Part shown: piece by piece, positions 34,301-45,869 of the stretch | How the letters are laid out: every line of letters starts with the position of its first letter | Numbering within the stretch: position 1 is the stretch's first letter | Source: Anadara kagoshimensis | Lineage: Eukaryota; Mollusca; Bivalvia; Arcoida; Arcidae | Length of the DNA: 64,000 bases | Assembly (NCBI GenBank): GCA_021292105.1 | Contig: CM037871.1 | Coordinates: 14,952,460-15,016,459, forward strand | Direction: 5' to 3' | Position numbers and translations under genes: made by a program | The notes under the pieces: generated by a model | The model's input: the letters and a program-made list of their open reading frames with translations, nothing else | What the model was told of the DNA's origin: nothing | Databases searched by the model: none

Positions 34301-37300
34301 GATGCCTCTGTGTCCAGGATTGCCCTGGTTATATTGGACGTCCAATAGTTCATTCCGTTCAAACAATTTTTATTACACACGTTACAGACAGGTATAGCTA
34401 GCTAAACAGGAGGTGCTTACAATTCCGGAGCACCCGGTGGAAGTTCAAGTATCTACCCCTACTTGTCAGTTCCCAAGTTTTTACTTTGCTTCTGGATTAT
34501 TATACGGACATGTATTTTGTTTTTGATTTAAATTACACATTTTTGAACAACACTTAATCATTATAAGATTAATTGGATGAGTTCATTTATAGCGTCATTG
34601 TCAAGTCATGAATAAAATATTACCTTTTCTAACCCACCTTGGCCTTAGTTTCACAATTATTGCTTAACTTAAATTTTTCTGGCACATTTCAAATCACGCA
34701 GGAATCTTAATTATTACTTAAATGACCTTATCATGATCAGGATGTTCCAAATTAATGAGAGTTGAGTTGAGTAATGGTGTTTAACGTTCCAATCAAGAAT
34801 ATTAACTTATATCGAGACGTCGCCAGCTATTGGCAAAGAATCCGATAATTGCTGATGCGTTGCGCTGATAGCATTATACAACAGGGTTCTTTACTTTATC
34901 GTGTGACCTCATTTTTTTCAAGCCCCCATTCTAAAGAACCGTGACTTCTATTTCGTAATACCGAATGCTTGGCGAAACAACAGTCACTACCAACTTTCAA
35001 GTCTTGGGCAGACCCACATTGGTGAGAAATACTAGTACATTACCAATATCAATGTACCCCAATATTACCCCAATGTCTTTTGTATATGTATCTTTGCTTT
35101 GCAATGTTTCCTAAACTAAGATTTACTGGTAAATTTTAAATCTTTATAGTTTTAAGATGTTCCGGAATTGAAGGTCCTTCAAGCTAATAACATTTGTATT
35201 CAGATTTTGTCAAAAATGTTAATTGGTACTGTAGTTCTAGACCCTGTAGTTTGAAACAGTTTTAAGCAGGATAAAACACAACTTGATACGTATACAGTCA
35301 AACTCATCTGAGCAAAACAATAAACGGACTTTTTCTGGACAGGACCCTTATATAAAGGTTGAAATAATATGGATAAGTAAGTACTGGGATAAACTTTTAC
35401 TTGCCTTTTAAAAGCTGGGGACCCCTGTAGAAATTTTAACACTAAATTAACAGATTAGTGCCGCATAGGCAGCTTATGTTGGTCTTCGCTAGCTATATCA
35501 AGGCCCTGCTATGTATCTGCAGACAACTTTTTTGTAACTTGCTACCACTTGGCAGCCGAGCCTCGGCTCTTTTACGGTAGCTTAATGTTAAACTATCGAC
35601 AGGTCTGTACTGTAGTGATGACCTTTAAGACAGGTTTTGACTGCACTAGTATACTTACGATAAGATAATCCCAGCAGCACCACCGCCCATTGACCCATTT
35701 AAAGTTGTAACAGCTGATCTAAAGCAAATTAAAACGGATATATAAATGGATTTGAATGAATAACGCAAAAAGAAGAAAACATACGAAAGCAACTTAAGCC
35801 AAATTCATACATGCAAAGAGGTAATGGAAACGTCGACATACATTGGCTAAATTATTGTTAGAATAACTATTCTATTTATTGGCAATAATTCCGGTACAAT
35901 TTTTAATAATGGGACATTATTCTCATTGATCTCCCTAATTATGCAACTTTTCCTTTAAGAGATCACCGAAACATTTTAAAACAAAAAATCAGTGTTTATC
36001 TTGATCATGTTACTGAAAACCAATTATCATTTCATTATTATTTTATCGCCATTTATACTATACTTCAAGGACCGAATTTCTGAAGTTCGCGCTCACTAGT
36101 CATGGTACGTCTCCTAGTAAGAGAAAATATGTCTGTAATAACACTATTTAAAAGTTTGTCTGTTCAATTGCAGTAAGTCAATAGTTTTCTTAGGAAACTG
36201 TGGTTTCCTCCATCTTCCCAGAACTACCCGTCTCCAAGAAATCTTGCCTGCGGCGTCAAATTACCTAATTCAGTTCTTCTCTATTATAGGTTTAAGTGAT
36301 CTTACAATAATCTAAGAATTTTGATGTTCAAGTAATTCTCTGGAATTTTTAAGAATGATGTAAAATAGACTTTATCTGAATAAGAGTAAAACCCACCTTT
36401 GAAAACTGTAAAAATCTTAATAAGAGTGAAGACCATCTTTGAAAATGTCAAAATTTATGTTAGAGATACCGATAATGATTTAGTAGGACATTTAGATGAA
36501 CTGCTATATACATGATATCAAGGTCAAACGATCAGGTCAAACTTGACGCACTATACCTTTGAAAGATTCATCCGTTAGGCACGTAAACAGTAGCTTTTCA
36601 GGTATATATATATATATTATATATGTGTCGTTGCAAAATGAGGACAGCATAAATGTTACATTTATTTTTTTATTCAAGTGATTTTTTATGTTATTTTAAT
36701 TTGAGGTAAAAATATCAATATTTTAAATTTCGGGTTAACACAACTTATACATTAGATAAAACAACAACATGTTAACTAAATTACACTTGATTGCCTCAAT
36801 CCCATTATATACATTCAGCAACATAGAATATGCTCTTTGTACAATTTCTGCTTTGCATTTTTTTAGATTTACAAATGGAGGTTCCAATTAATTGAATGAA
36901 GGTTATTTGGTACAATCGAGATCAATGTCCGTCACAGGTATAGTGTAGGCCAGTTTAAAGTTTAACAATAAGTTAACGAATTGGTGTCAAATCGGTAGCT
37001 CAATTCGGGCCACTCGTTAGACATATATCACCAGATACTATGTATCCGTCGTCAGCTTTTTGTTCACTAGCTATTCATCTCTCGGCCACTCGGCAGCCGA
37101 GCTTTAGCTGTTTTTCAATAGCTTTTCTTAGGAAACTGTGGTTTCCTCCATCTTCCCAGAACTACACATCTCCAAGAAATCTTGTCTGGGGTGTCAAACA
37201 CAATTACCTTTTCAGTTTTTCTCTATTATACGTTTAAGTGATCTTACAATATATCATGCATACGTTCTAAGAACTTTGATGTTCAAATAATTCTGGAATT

Positions 37301-40300
37301 TTTAAGAATGATGTAGAATAGACTTTATCTGAATAAGAGTAAAGGCCATCTTTGAAAACTGTAAAAATCTTAATAAGAGTGAAAACCATCTTTGAAAATG
37401 TCAAAATTTGTGTTAGAGTTATCAATAATAATTTAGTAGGACATTTAGATGAACATGCTATATACATGATATCAAGGTCAAACGATCAGGTCAAACTTGA
37501 CGCACTATACCTTTGAAAGATTCATCCGTTAGGCACGTAAACAGTAGCTTTTCAGGTATATATATATATATTATATATGTGTCGTTGCAAAATGAGGACA
37601 GCATAAATGTTACATTTATTTTTTTATTCAAGTGATTTTTTATGTTATTTTAATTTGAGGTAAAATATCAATATTTTAAATTTCGGGTTAACACAACTTA
37701 TACATTAGATAAAACAACAACATGTTAACTAAATTACACTTGATTGCCTCAATCCCATTATATACATTCAGCAACATAGAATATGCTGGTTGTACAATTC
37801 CTGCTTTGCATTTTTTAAGATTTACAAATGGAGAGGTTCCAATTAATTAAATGAAGGTTATTTGGTACAATCGAGATCAATGTCCGTCACAGGTATAGTG
37901 TAGGCCAGTTTAAAGTTTAACAATAAGTTAACGAATTGGTGTATAATCGGCAGCTCAATTTGGGCCCCTCGTTAGACATATATCACCAGATACTATGTAT
38001 CCGTCGTCAGCTTTTTGTTCACTAGGTATTCATCTCTCGACCACTCGGCAGCCGAGCTTCAGCTGTTTCTCAATAGCTTAGTGTTAAACTTTCGACAAGT
38101 CTGTACTGTATATTAAATAAGTATTAACCTTACCTTTTCTCTAAGGCTTCAGTTGAATGAATAAATGTTCAAAACTAAAGCTTAAGGAGGCTACAGACAG
38201 AGCCATGGAAAATAATTCAACTATAGATTTTTATAATTTTTTGCATACATTTAGATAATTATATCCTGTATCATATATCAAAAATTCAAGTCTACTTTGT
38301 GAGTTAAAAAAAAGAGTTATTCCCCTTGAAAGTTGTCTCCCCTGTCTTGTTCTAACGGTTGTGCAGACACTTGATATAACTTTATGCAAATACTTGATAA
38401 AATATGTAAGTTTTGTTTAAATTAAGTCTGATGAAGGGGGTTTTAAATAAACTCATTAATTATAATGATTTGATGCCTGTAACAGAATTAAATGGTAGTT
38501 GAATAGAAAATTTTCATTAAAAATTGCAAAATTTTGATGCAATTATAAATGTGCATTAAAAAATTTTTTAACTATAAACTTTTTTTCAAAAAGGTGTATT
38601 TTAAAGAACACATAGAGGTGCATATCATATCCGAAAATGAAGATACTTTTGTGGATTAACTTTTGAGTAAATGTCTTTATTGTAAAACGTGCAAAATCGG
38701 GAAATTCGGGATAGATAGTATTTGATCCGTTTTCCAATTTGGAATGTAATATTTTCCTACTGAGGCGACGTGGACTTGCCTACATTGACGTGAAAAGACT
38801 CCTTATGTTTTTGTTTATCAAAGTTACCGCATTTCATTCATTTAATAATTATCAGTTCTTGTACATCTTTATCAGACATCGGACAACTCAGACCAGGCGC
38901 ATTGATTAGTTTGAATAACTAAATAAATACATGATCACCTGTTTTAAATTGTCGGGATTTTAATGAATGAACACTGCAAGGAGGTATGATGTAGTATCAA
39001 TAATATGACAAAAAAGCCGATAAATATCTATGTAAATATAATACAAAAAAGATGTATTTATTCAGTTCAATAAAAGCAGTATCAAATTTAACTTTGAAAC
39101 ATTACATAAAGTATTTTAAATATTATTTAATCAGTCAAGTGTAGCGGGACTGAGCTAGTCGTGGTATTGTGTTGTAGATATAATAGAGTGATTTACTGCC
39201 AGACTTTCTGGTCCGGATCTTTTAGCCTTATGTTAGAACGCTCACTTTTCACTCGGTAGGGCCGGGTTCGATCTTCAGCCGGGGCACTCGGTGAGGAAGT
39301 GGTTTTTTCTGGTGTTTCCTCCCTCCTGTTACACAAGCACCAAATGTGCCCCCGCCAAGTACTTCACAAATGTATACATTTCGTTACGTCACTCTGAAGT
39401 TGTCAACACGGGTTTATTCAAAACAATGACCGCCCTGCAGTCGGATATTTGAGACATTCTTTTGGATTTACGACGAAGTGACAAATGTGAAGTCAGAAAA
39501 GATGTTTTTGTAAGAAAAGTTTTTTGTTATACCATATATATGTGCTCCAAAAACATTGCTTCTGATCAATCTTGCCGATTGACAAATCAACAACTTGAAT
39601 CTCATTCACTCATTGCAAGCAGGAAGATCCTTCAATATCTGCCATAAACACAGCAGTAGCTGATGACAATGTTTCCACATGGATTTTTTCTCAATTGCAT
39701 AGTTTTTAGGCTACCGTAGTAAGAGACAGAGTGAAGGTTCTTTTCTCTCGGACGATTTTAGAAGTAGGATAATGTACGCTCCAATCGGACATTTGGATTT
39801 ATTTTATTTTATTTATTTGTAAATCCGCTATTTATTTGGAAAAAAGTTTCACGTGATTAGTATTCCCATCTCTTGTTTTTGTTCTTTTTAAGTCAGTGAA
39901 CTACAAACATTCATTATAGTGTATAGTTTCAGTAGGATTTCAAGTCGCGTGATCGTTATCCGAATCAAGTTCGCTCCGTTTCCCGACTTTGATCTTTTAA
40001 TCAACATGTTGTTAAAAAATCACGTGACCGCTGTCCGTCGCTACCTTAAGGCCATGAATAATTGTCTTTTTATTCGTTATTCTCTCATTCTCAATTTTGA
40101 ATACATACATGGCGTGTGTAGCTAGATAGACAGAAGGCGCTTTACCTACCAGAGCACCAGGCATCGCTTTCCTGGTCTGGTGGAAATTAACTTGTTTAAC
40201 TTAATCTTTCTGTTTTCAAAGTTTTTACATTGCTTATTAGATTGTGTTTTGGACATGGATTGATATGTTTGTATGCGATAACTTTAAGCTAAGTGCATAG

Positions 40301-42777
40301 GATATAAGTTTATGTATGTATATTGAGCATCAAAAAATTTCAGAGTTTTTATCTTATAAAATCTTTAAGATATTTGATGTTTAATGATTTTTTTAAAATT
40401 TTGATGATGCTTTTTGTATCTTTATATGTTTTGATTTTCAACTTACTTTGCTGCAAGTTTCCATTTGCCTCCAGATATACCAAACGTGCTTCCACAGTTA
40501 AAAGCAAGCCATCCCCACCTGAAAAAAATCAATTAGAATATAATCAAGGCAAGTTTTGATTTTTCTTGCCCTCCTTTAAAACGGTTCATGATGACACCCT
40601 ACAAGTACCCTTTGAAAATAGTGAGTCGGGTGAAGCTTTTAATAATAACAATTATATTGCTCAAATAATTCACACCATGGACAAATTTATAATTGTATTA
40701 TCTCATAGAATATGTAAACAGCCATGCAATATTATATGCAAAACAATTAAATTATTGTTGTAAACATTTGTTTTAATTTGGAACTAGACGGCAATTTCGG
40801 AATATAATTCCTTATCACAATTCCTCGGACAAAAATTGTGGAGATATTATTAAGATGTTAACATGACAAAATTGTAGAACCAAACGTATTTTACCAAATC
40901 CACTAAAAATTAAAACATTAGGTGGCTTAAATTTCACTATTATATGGGTTATTAAAATGCCGAAAATTTATTCTTCATTATGATGACACCAAATTGGACA
41001 AAATACTACTCTATTATTTTTTTGGAAAATGACTTGTTTATATAAAAATCACAAAACCCCTAAACATTTATTCCATAAATTCTACAGTAACTAGTATTTA
41101 TAATCTGTTGCGTTGCTACATAGCCAATTAAACACTTTTATGGCTGTCAATAATTTTATCCAAATATTAACGTTTTGATTGCAGGTAATAAGGGCAAGGG
41201 AATTTGCAGGTACAGTCATTTGTGACTATTTTAGCATGGGGATATTATATAAATGGTGAATGATGATGCGACAAACATGTTAAAACATACTAACCAAAGC
41301 ATAAAAAGTCCTATAAGAGAGCTAACTGGGTTGCCCATAGGTGCAGGCTTTGTTCCATCAGCATATCGGCCTACTCTTGGTTTCAGCAAGGAAGCGGCCA
41401 CAAGACCGGAAACCCCACCAACAAGATGTACCGCTCCTGATCCGGCAACGTCAACACAACCTAGTGTTCTTAAAAATCCGTTTTCTGCCCATTCCCAATG
41501 TGCGGGAAAACAGTATATTATGGTGTTGAAAAATGAAAATAAAATATATGCCGTAAGTTTTGTCCGTTCCGCCATTGCACCGGAAACTATGGTAGTGGCT
41601 GTGGTAGAAAAAGATAGTTGAAACACAAAAGTTGAATATAATATTCCCATATTCTCATCTGAACTATCCACAAGGAAATATCCTACTCCACAAAATGGAT
41701 TAGTTCCAGGGTCCTCTCCGAAACTAAGACCGAATCCAAATGCCCAGTATGATAAACCGCCAAAGACAACATCTATTGCATTTTTAACCATTATATTTAC
41801 TTCATTCTTTGCAGATACACACCCAGCTTCTAACAAACCGAAACCTGAATTTAAAAAGAAAATGTTCGCTAAGTAAAAATAAACAGGTATTAAGTGTCCG
41901 ATGAAATAGTATTGTCTATTTATTCACTTATTTATTATTGAATACTTTTCACAATGTGTCTTTCAATCAAACATAATACCACTTCTTTCATCTATAGCAA
42001 CAATCAGATAAAAATGTTTTCTTACAATAGGATAATTTTGAATGTGATTCGACCTTGACCGTGACCGGTGTGAAATTCCGTAAGCTCTTGCTTTAATTAG
42101 CCAACTCGGTTACCAATGTCATATCGACAGAGAGAGAGAGGAATATTTTGTACATTTCACAAACACTCTTATGGTTCTAAGAAAAAGTATTGCATAAATA
42201 TACCGAAAACATACTTTTTATCCGTACAAAATCATTGAAGTATTTTCACTTATCCGAAAGAACATACGCTTCAGACATCGTTTTAGCACAATTTTTTTAA
42301 AAGTATGATTTTCGCTTGATGCTTCACTAATCATTGTCCTCAAAAAGTTTTATGGCCGTCATCATAAGTTTGATGTCTCTGTGTCCAGGATTGCCCTGGA
42401 TATATTTGACGTCTATAGTTTCATGCTAATATCACTCAATTTTGATTATACACGAGGCAGGTGAAAGTTAAACAGGATCGATTACACCTCAGAAGCATCC
42501 GACATCACTTCCCTGATGGAAGTGTACTTGTCAAACCTAATTTTTCGGTTTTAAAGTATTAATTTTGTTTCTTGATTGTGATTCTGACATGAATTGGTAT
42601 GTTTGTTTTTGATATAATATGACACTAGATAGCGAGGATGAATGACTTACCAGATTGCATGGTGAATATAATAAAAGAACTTGTTAAAATCCATGTCGCA
42701 TCGTCCCAGGTTATGGGACCGATACTCCCGCCAGATCCTATCATTGTGGTAGTGGTAGTTCCATTATTGATAAACAT
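27980..42777 (-). CDS. Ammonium transporter, AMT family (8 exons, 511 residues)
   Basis: Moves ammonium across a membrane as a trimeric channel-like carrier. Exons join 42651..42777, 41295..41844, 40447..40518, 35659..35718, 32898..32974, 31781..31929, 29174..29341, 27980..28312; all introns are GT..AG and total coding length is 1536 bases. About 11 membrane spans. TMQSGFGLLEAGCVSAKNE (40-57) is an AMT hallmark. Pore residues by analogy with bacterial AmtB: Phe121 and Phe232 (gate), Trp161 and Ser236 (binding site), Asp174, His182 and His339 (pore pair). The conserved cytosolic tail (LRMSLEDEIRGADFVEHG, 409-426) has Val423 where plant AMT1 carries a regulatory Thr. The remaining tail is polar, with RRGS at 479-482. 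Start at 42777: GCC before ATG, in-frame TGA upstream. Ammonia excretion or uptake is inferred. All residues expected for function are present. Confidence 0.93.
28795..29105 (-). repeat. tRNA-derived SINE, degraded, in intron 7
   Basis: Contains gtcaagaatattccagg, ccccgtgacttttgtttct and cagacccggtcatggttcaa, the SINE body and B-box region on the minus strand. Confidence 0.65.
29174..29341 (-). CDS. Ammonium transporter exon 7 (residues 346-401)
   Basis: 168 bases, in-frame both ends. Encodes GLVSVGLFADFDPFEN, GLFHGGGFYLLGVQTLAA and most of the last span. Acceptor ttattgcag, donor GTTAGT. A foldback hairpin lies 93 bases upstream in the preceding intron. Confidence 0.92.
29434..29581. mobile_element. 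Foldback MITE in intron 6
   Basis: About 50-base inverted arms: 29434..29485 (including catcaatttgaaacacctgg) and 29528..29581 (including gtttcaaattgatggacccc), separated by about 40 bases. A scrap of the same arm (cccaggtgtttcaagtta) is at 30655. Confidence 0.75.
29713..29770. repeat. (AAAT)n microsatellite in intron 6
   Basis: Imperfect aaat units ending in caat repeats. Confidence 0.85.
30505..30720 (-). repeat. Penelope-like retroelement tail, interrupted, minus sense
   Basis: acgaacataccgatccgtgt begins it and gtttagctagctacaccca ends it. The middle is replaced by unrelated DNA and a foldback arm scrap. Confidence 0.5.
31079..31217 (+). repeat. Penelope-like retroelement tail, degraded
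   Basis: gattttacacacgtgacgct to tagatcggtatgttttt; recognisable but diverged. Lies in intron 6. Confidence 0.55.
31781..31929 (-). CDS. Ammonium transporter exon 6 (residues 296-345)
   Basis: 149 bases. Encodes ACAVIRPWEAIIIGALGGLL and, at the end, DDPVGAVGVHGACGVW with the second pore His (339). The donor GTATGG is weaker than the others. Confidence 0.9.
31965..32180. repeat. Two retroelement tails in opposite orientation, intron 5
   Basis: 31965..32045 is a minus-sense tail (tccgtgcccaaataacaatc) and 32044..32180 a plus-sense tail (gcttacccttcgagagcaac to gtatgtttg). They join at their 5' truncation points, making a large imperfect palindrome. Confidence 0.65.
32898..32974 (-). CDS. Ammonium transporter exon 5 (residues 270-296)
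   Basis: 77 bases. Encodes FILNKRKYDVSFIINSVLGA followed by LVSITG. Acceptor catattttag, donor GTAAGT, phase 1. Confidence 0.9.
33545..34115 (-). repeat. Intron 4 duplication, left copy, with SINE
   Basis: It begins taaacaacacttaatactta, passes ctagccaccttggtctc, ggatatgccagattaatgag, and ends in a SINE (33828..34115, minus sense). The whole block recurs at 34540..35022. Confidence 0.7.
34196..34525 (+). pseudogene. Penelope-like retroelement 3' end with RT C-terminus, intron 4
   Basis: It starts ttgcaaataaattattcact. The RT-end frame is broken, and the tail ends ttatacggacatgtattttg. It separates the two copies of the intron 4 duplication. Confidence 0.7.
34540..35022 (-). repeat. Intron 4 duplication, right copy, with SINE
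   Basis: It has gaacaacacttaatcattat, acccaccttggccttag, aggatgttccaaattaatga, and then the SINE body (34756..35022). Diverged, so the duplication is old and carried the SINE with it. Confidence 0.7.
35292..35646. mobile_element. Mariner-type MITE split by another MITE, intron 4
   Basis: The outer ends acagtcaaactcatctgag (35292) and aagacaggttttgactgc (35629..35646) belong to the mariner-type MITE. The inner 35408..35612 (gtagaaattttaacactaaa to aaactatcgacaggtctgta) is the ACAGACCTGTCGAAAG family. Confidence 0.6.
35659..35718 (-). CDS. Ammonium transporter exon 4 (residues 250-270)
   Basis: 60 bases. Encodes SAVTTLNGSMGGGAAGIIL, a span 7 segment typical of AMT. Acceptor tttgctttag, donor GTAAGT. 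Confidence 0.9.
36186..38075. repeat. Two-copy tandem duplication (~0.95 kb unit), intron 3
   Basis: 36186..37125 and 37126..38075 match along their whole length at offsets of 938 to 955 bases. Shared landmarks are taggaaactgtggtttcct, gatatcaaggtcaaacgatc, ggtatatatatatatattat and accagatactatgtatccg. Each copy ends in an ACAGACCTGTCGAAAG-type MITE. Differences are few, so it is much younger than the intron 4 duplication. Confidence 0.85.
38080..39150. other. Unassigned intronic DNA
   Basis: AT-rich intron 3 sequence; I see no element or exon. Confidence 0.5.
39160..39400 (+). repeat. Second type of tRNA-related SINE, intron 3
   Basis: It contains agggccgggttcgatcttca (B-box match GGTTCGATC) followed by ggcactcggtgaggaagtgg and gtttcctccctcctgtt. 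The body differs from the main SINE family. Only one copy seen. Confidence 0.45.
40090..40280 (+). repeat. Penelope-like retroelement tail, intron 3
   Basis: gtgtgtagctagatagacag to ggacatggattgatatgttt. Confidence 0.7.
40447..40518 (-). CDS. Ammonium transporter exon 3 (residues 226-250)
   Basis: 72 bases. Encodes WWGWLAFNCGSTFGISGGKW and the start of the next loop. It contains gate Phe232 and Ser236. Residue 231 is Ala where most family members have Gly. Donor GTAAGT, phase 2. Confidence 0.9.
41295..41844 (-). CDS. Ammonium transporter exon 2 (residues 43-226)
   Basis: The largest exon, 550 bases. It carries spans 1-5, the signature after TMQSGFGLLEAG, Phe121 in LSFSTTATTIVSGAMAERT, Trp161, and Asp174/His182 in VDVAGSGAVHLVGG. 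Acceptor tttaaattcag, donor TTTG|GTTAGT, phase 2. Confidence 0.93.
42330..42618 (+). pseudogene. Penelope-like retroelement 3' end, intron 1
   Basis: cctcaaaaagttttatggcc encodes the KFYGRHH end, with part deleted. The tail ends atgtttgtttttgatataat only about 30 bases from the exon 1 donor. Confidence 0.7.
42651..42777 (-). CDS. Ammonium transporter exon 1 (residues 1-43)
   Basis: Encodes a short Thr/Gly-rich N-terminus and the start of span 1 (ITWDDATWILTSSFIIFTMQ). The donor is CTG|GTAAGT, phase 1. A TGA lies in frame 51 bases before the ATG, with no other ATG between them. A plausible acceptor (tgtacttcag, ending at 42837) upstream means the 5' untranslated region may be spliced. Confidence 0.88.
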
Positions 42778-42994
42778 GGCAAAAAGTAGCTGTAGCGGCG
42801 TACCATGTAAGATTAAATATGTGTTTCACCATGTCTGAAGTACAAGCAGATATAATTAGAATTAGGAGTTACCATATAAAAGGTTGCCTTGCAATGAAAT
42901 ATACATTGAAAAATGTTGCGGTCAAAAACTCAAAATTGTTTTTTGACCATTATGTGATCACTTTATAGCATGCCACAACAAGAAAGCACAGTAA

Positions 42995-43155
42995 ATAAAT
43001 AAATAAATAAATAAATAGTATTTAAAAAAGAAAAAGAAATAAAAAATAATCAAATTAATCAATGTTCGACAAATACGAAAACAGAATAAATGAATAAATT
43101 TATAAATAAATAATAAATAAATAAATAGATAATAAATAAATAAGTAAATAAATTA
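42995..43155. repeat. (AAAT)n-rich tract
   Basis: Several aaataaat runs with interruptions. Confidence 0.85.
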
Positions 43156-43509
43156 CATTGAAAAAATAATAAAAAATATAAATGGAATTAAAGAATGTCT
43201 ACAAATACCAAAAGAGCAATAAATTAATAAAATCAATACTGATAAAAATTATAAAAAATAAAAAATATAGAATGTACATATATCAAATTAAAATACATAT
43301 GCATGAACATGTACATTTCATGCTACCAAAGTTCAATCAATTGTTAATTGTGCATATAAAAATCCATTTCTATAACCCTAAATCACATTCAATGTACTTA
43401 CATATTATTTTGTTTGGATCTTCAAAGACATTCATATTAAGCAAATTTTACTACATATTTTATATGAAACTGTAATCATTTGTAGTTTATTGGAGAGAAT
43501 ACTCATCAA

Positions 43510-43735
43510 GGACATATAGTACAGTCCAGACGAAAGTTTAACATGGAGGTAACGAAAAGGAGTCGAAGCAGGGCAGCTGCCAAGTGGTCAAGATTTGGAA
43601 ACTTAGTGGCTAACAAAACTATCCAGCAATAGGTAGCAGATCCCGAAATATAGGTAGCGACCGTGGGAGGTGAGCGCGTTATGAGATTCCGATTCGCCAT
43701 CTTAGTGCTTCAAATTTGACCTGGTCGTTTTACCT
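43510..43735. mobile_element. MITE family 'ACAGACCTGTCGAAAG', copy
   Basis: Starts atagtacagtccagacgaaa. The interior ggcagctgccaagtgg and ctaacaaaactatccagca is shared. The right end is worn. Confidence 0.5.
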
Positions 43736-44184
43736 TTATTTGAAATTATAAACAGTCGTATCTATTGTGTAATTTATTGACTATGTAAAGTTGACATATA
43801 AGAATAGACGATAGTAATACTGGCAACCAGTGTGTAAAGTAATGAAACATGCTCTTTCACTTAATCAAACAATCCTTCAGCCAAATTGAATATCCAAAAT
43901 TAAAGGTCATACGGCCAGGTCAACCTTAACGCAATATAATTCATTAGCTTAATAATTAAACTTCCGACGATGCTGTACTGTAGCTAAATAATTCTTAAGT
44001 GAAATACCTATTCAATCGTTCTTAACTTTTAGAAAACATGTCATGTTGTTTTCATGAAAGTAAAAAAAATCAAATAATGGCGCCAATACATGAATCTAAT
44101 TAGTCATTAGTAACTTAATGTACGTGGTGACGTCTTTTACAAGTACTCACGGAATCTAAACAAGCTCGTATGTTCGTGTCATAA

Positions 44185-44415
44185 GCATAGGCAAACAACA
44201 TTGACCTGCCAGCTTGAATTTTAATTTTTATTTGTTTTGGTGATTTATCACATTCGGGTGGTTATTTCAAGTATTCACTGAGAAGACTTACCATGATCAT
44301 ATGTGCTGCGTTTTTGTCATATTAAATACGAGTTCTCGTTCTACTCTTGTATTGAATGGATGGATGGATCAGCCTTTTTGAATATTCTAATTAAAGATCT
44401 AACGAGCAGGCCAGT
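44185..44415. mobile_element. MITE family 'TAGGCAAACAACATTGACCTG', copy 3
   Basis: Left cataggcaaacaacattgac, right aggccagtgtcatttgccta; clear inverse ends with TA beside both. Confidence 0.65.
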
Positions 44416-44419
44416 GTCA

Positions 44420-45430
44420 TTTGCCTATAATAATTACGTCTTACACAAACGGAACAATTATGTTCGAGTCGGAAATTGTAAAGAAAACTTGAATATCTAT
44501 AGGAAAAACATCAAACTTAAGCAAATAGACCTGTATCTTTTTTCAAACATCAGGATCTGCTAAATTACCAATGAACAGTTAGAAGCATTGATGATTAAGA
44601 ACACCTGACCAAAAGTTATACCTGTCTAGCGATTGTGTGATAGTTTTTTCTTGTTTGTAATAACATTTTCAACGTTGACACCCGTTATATTGTATACTGA
44701 GATAAATTTTGTTTTTTCATGAAAACTTTTAAATATTTCATTCAGAAAATTCAAAAATTGAAATAATTATAAATCTGTAAATACTTTCTCAAAATCAGCG
44801 TCTTGTATTGGACAAAGATAAGTATGCCTGTTTTTGATCACTACAAAATCTTTGTCGTATTGCATTAAACATTATTTGGATGTCTAGTCAACAAGTAAAA
44901 GTACACGCTTTAGACATCGGTGGATTTTAACATAAAACATTTTTATTTTAAGACATACAGCAGTTGAAATTTCTAACAAGTAAGTGGGTATTAAAAAGAT
45001 TCATTGGTTTAAAAAAGAAAAATTATGAAGGCGAAGATAAAACAAACAATATTCATGTGCAATGTTTGTTTTCATGTGCATTGTTTACATTAACAACGAC
45101 TTCCGATTCTACTGATACTAGAAATACTGACAATCACAAACCCCAAAACGGCAATTTAGACAAGTATCAATTTTGAAATACTAATGGGCCATTTTCAAAA
45201 CAGCATGTATCCTAATTACCGCATAGTTATGATGGGCATAAACACAATACTCCCACATAACAATATCACGTATGATGCGTTCTTATAATTAAAACATCTT
45301 GCGATCAATATTATCTCAGAAATTAACAAACAATAGTTTCTAACCTACTGTCAATAGTGTTAACATTGTTTTAAGAAACCGTTTAAAAAACACAAAAAAA
45401 CAAAACTACTGCCGTGTACCATATTTTTAA
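44420..45430. other. Unassigned DNA upstream of the transporter gene
   Basis: AT-rich, no exon or element recognised. Confidence 0.5.
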
Positions 45431-45434
45431 AATT

Positions 45435-45600
45435 ATTCCTCAAAAATGTTAATGGCCATGCCGTTGAGAAGTATGACGTCACTGTATCCAGGATTACCCT
45501 AGGTATATTTCACGCCGAATAGTTAAATGTTCATTTCACTCTGAATTTTGATCAAGGTGCTAAACATTCCGAAGCGATTTTGGTGTTGTGTTACATTTTG
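45435..45600 (+). repeat. Penelope-like retroelement 3' end, degraded
   Basis: cctcaaaaatgttaatggcc and actgtatccaggattaccct match the RT end. The tail is worn away. Confidence 0.5.
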
Positions 45601-45869
45601 CAACCGCAAATGGGGAATGGAAGAAACAAAGAGCTATCGGATGTCAAATATGTCCGGAGTAATTCAGGATACAGAGAAGAGATACAAATCATAATGATAG
45701 AATATTAATCATTTGAATCAAGTAGAATATCTCTTTAAAGTTGTTATGTCATATGTATTATACTTTTTTTGACTTTAATCTCCGAAAGTACAAAATTGTA
45801 TCCTTAAACAAAATTTTGATTGAAGACTGGATAAAAAAGTAGTCATTTTTCAGAATAGGAGCATATAAA

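Noticed and set aside
41253-41621. 122-residue plus-strand open frame
   Set aside because: Antisense shadow of transporter exon 2.
42638-42838. 66-residue plus-strand open frame
   Set aside because: Antisense shadow of transporter exon 1.
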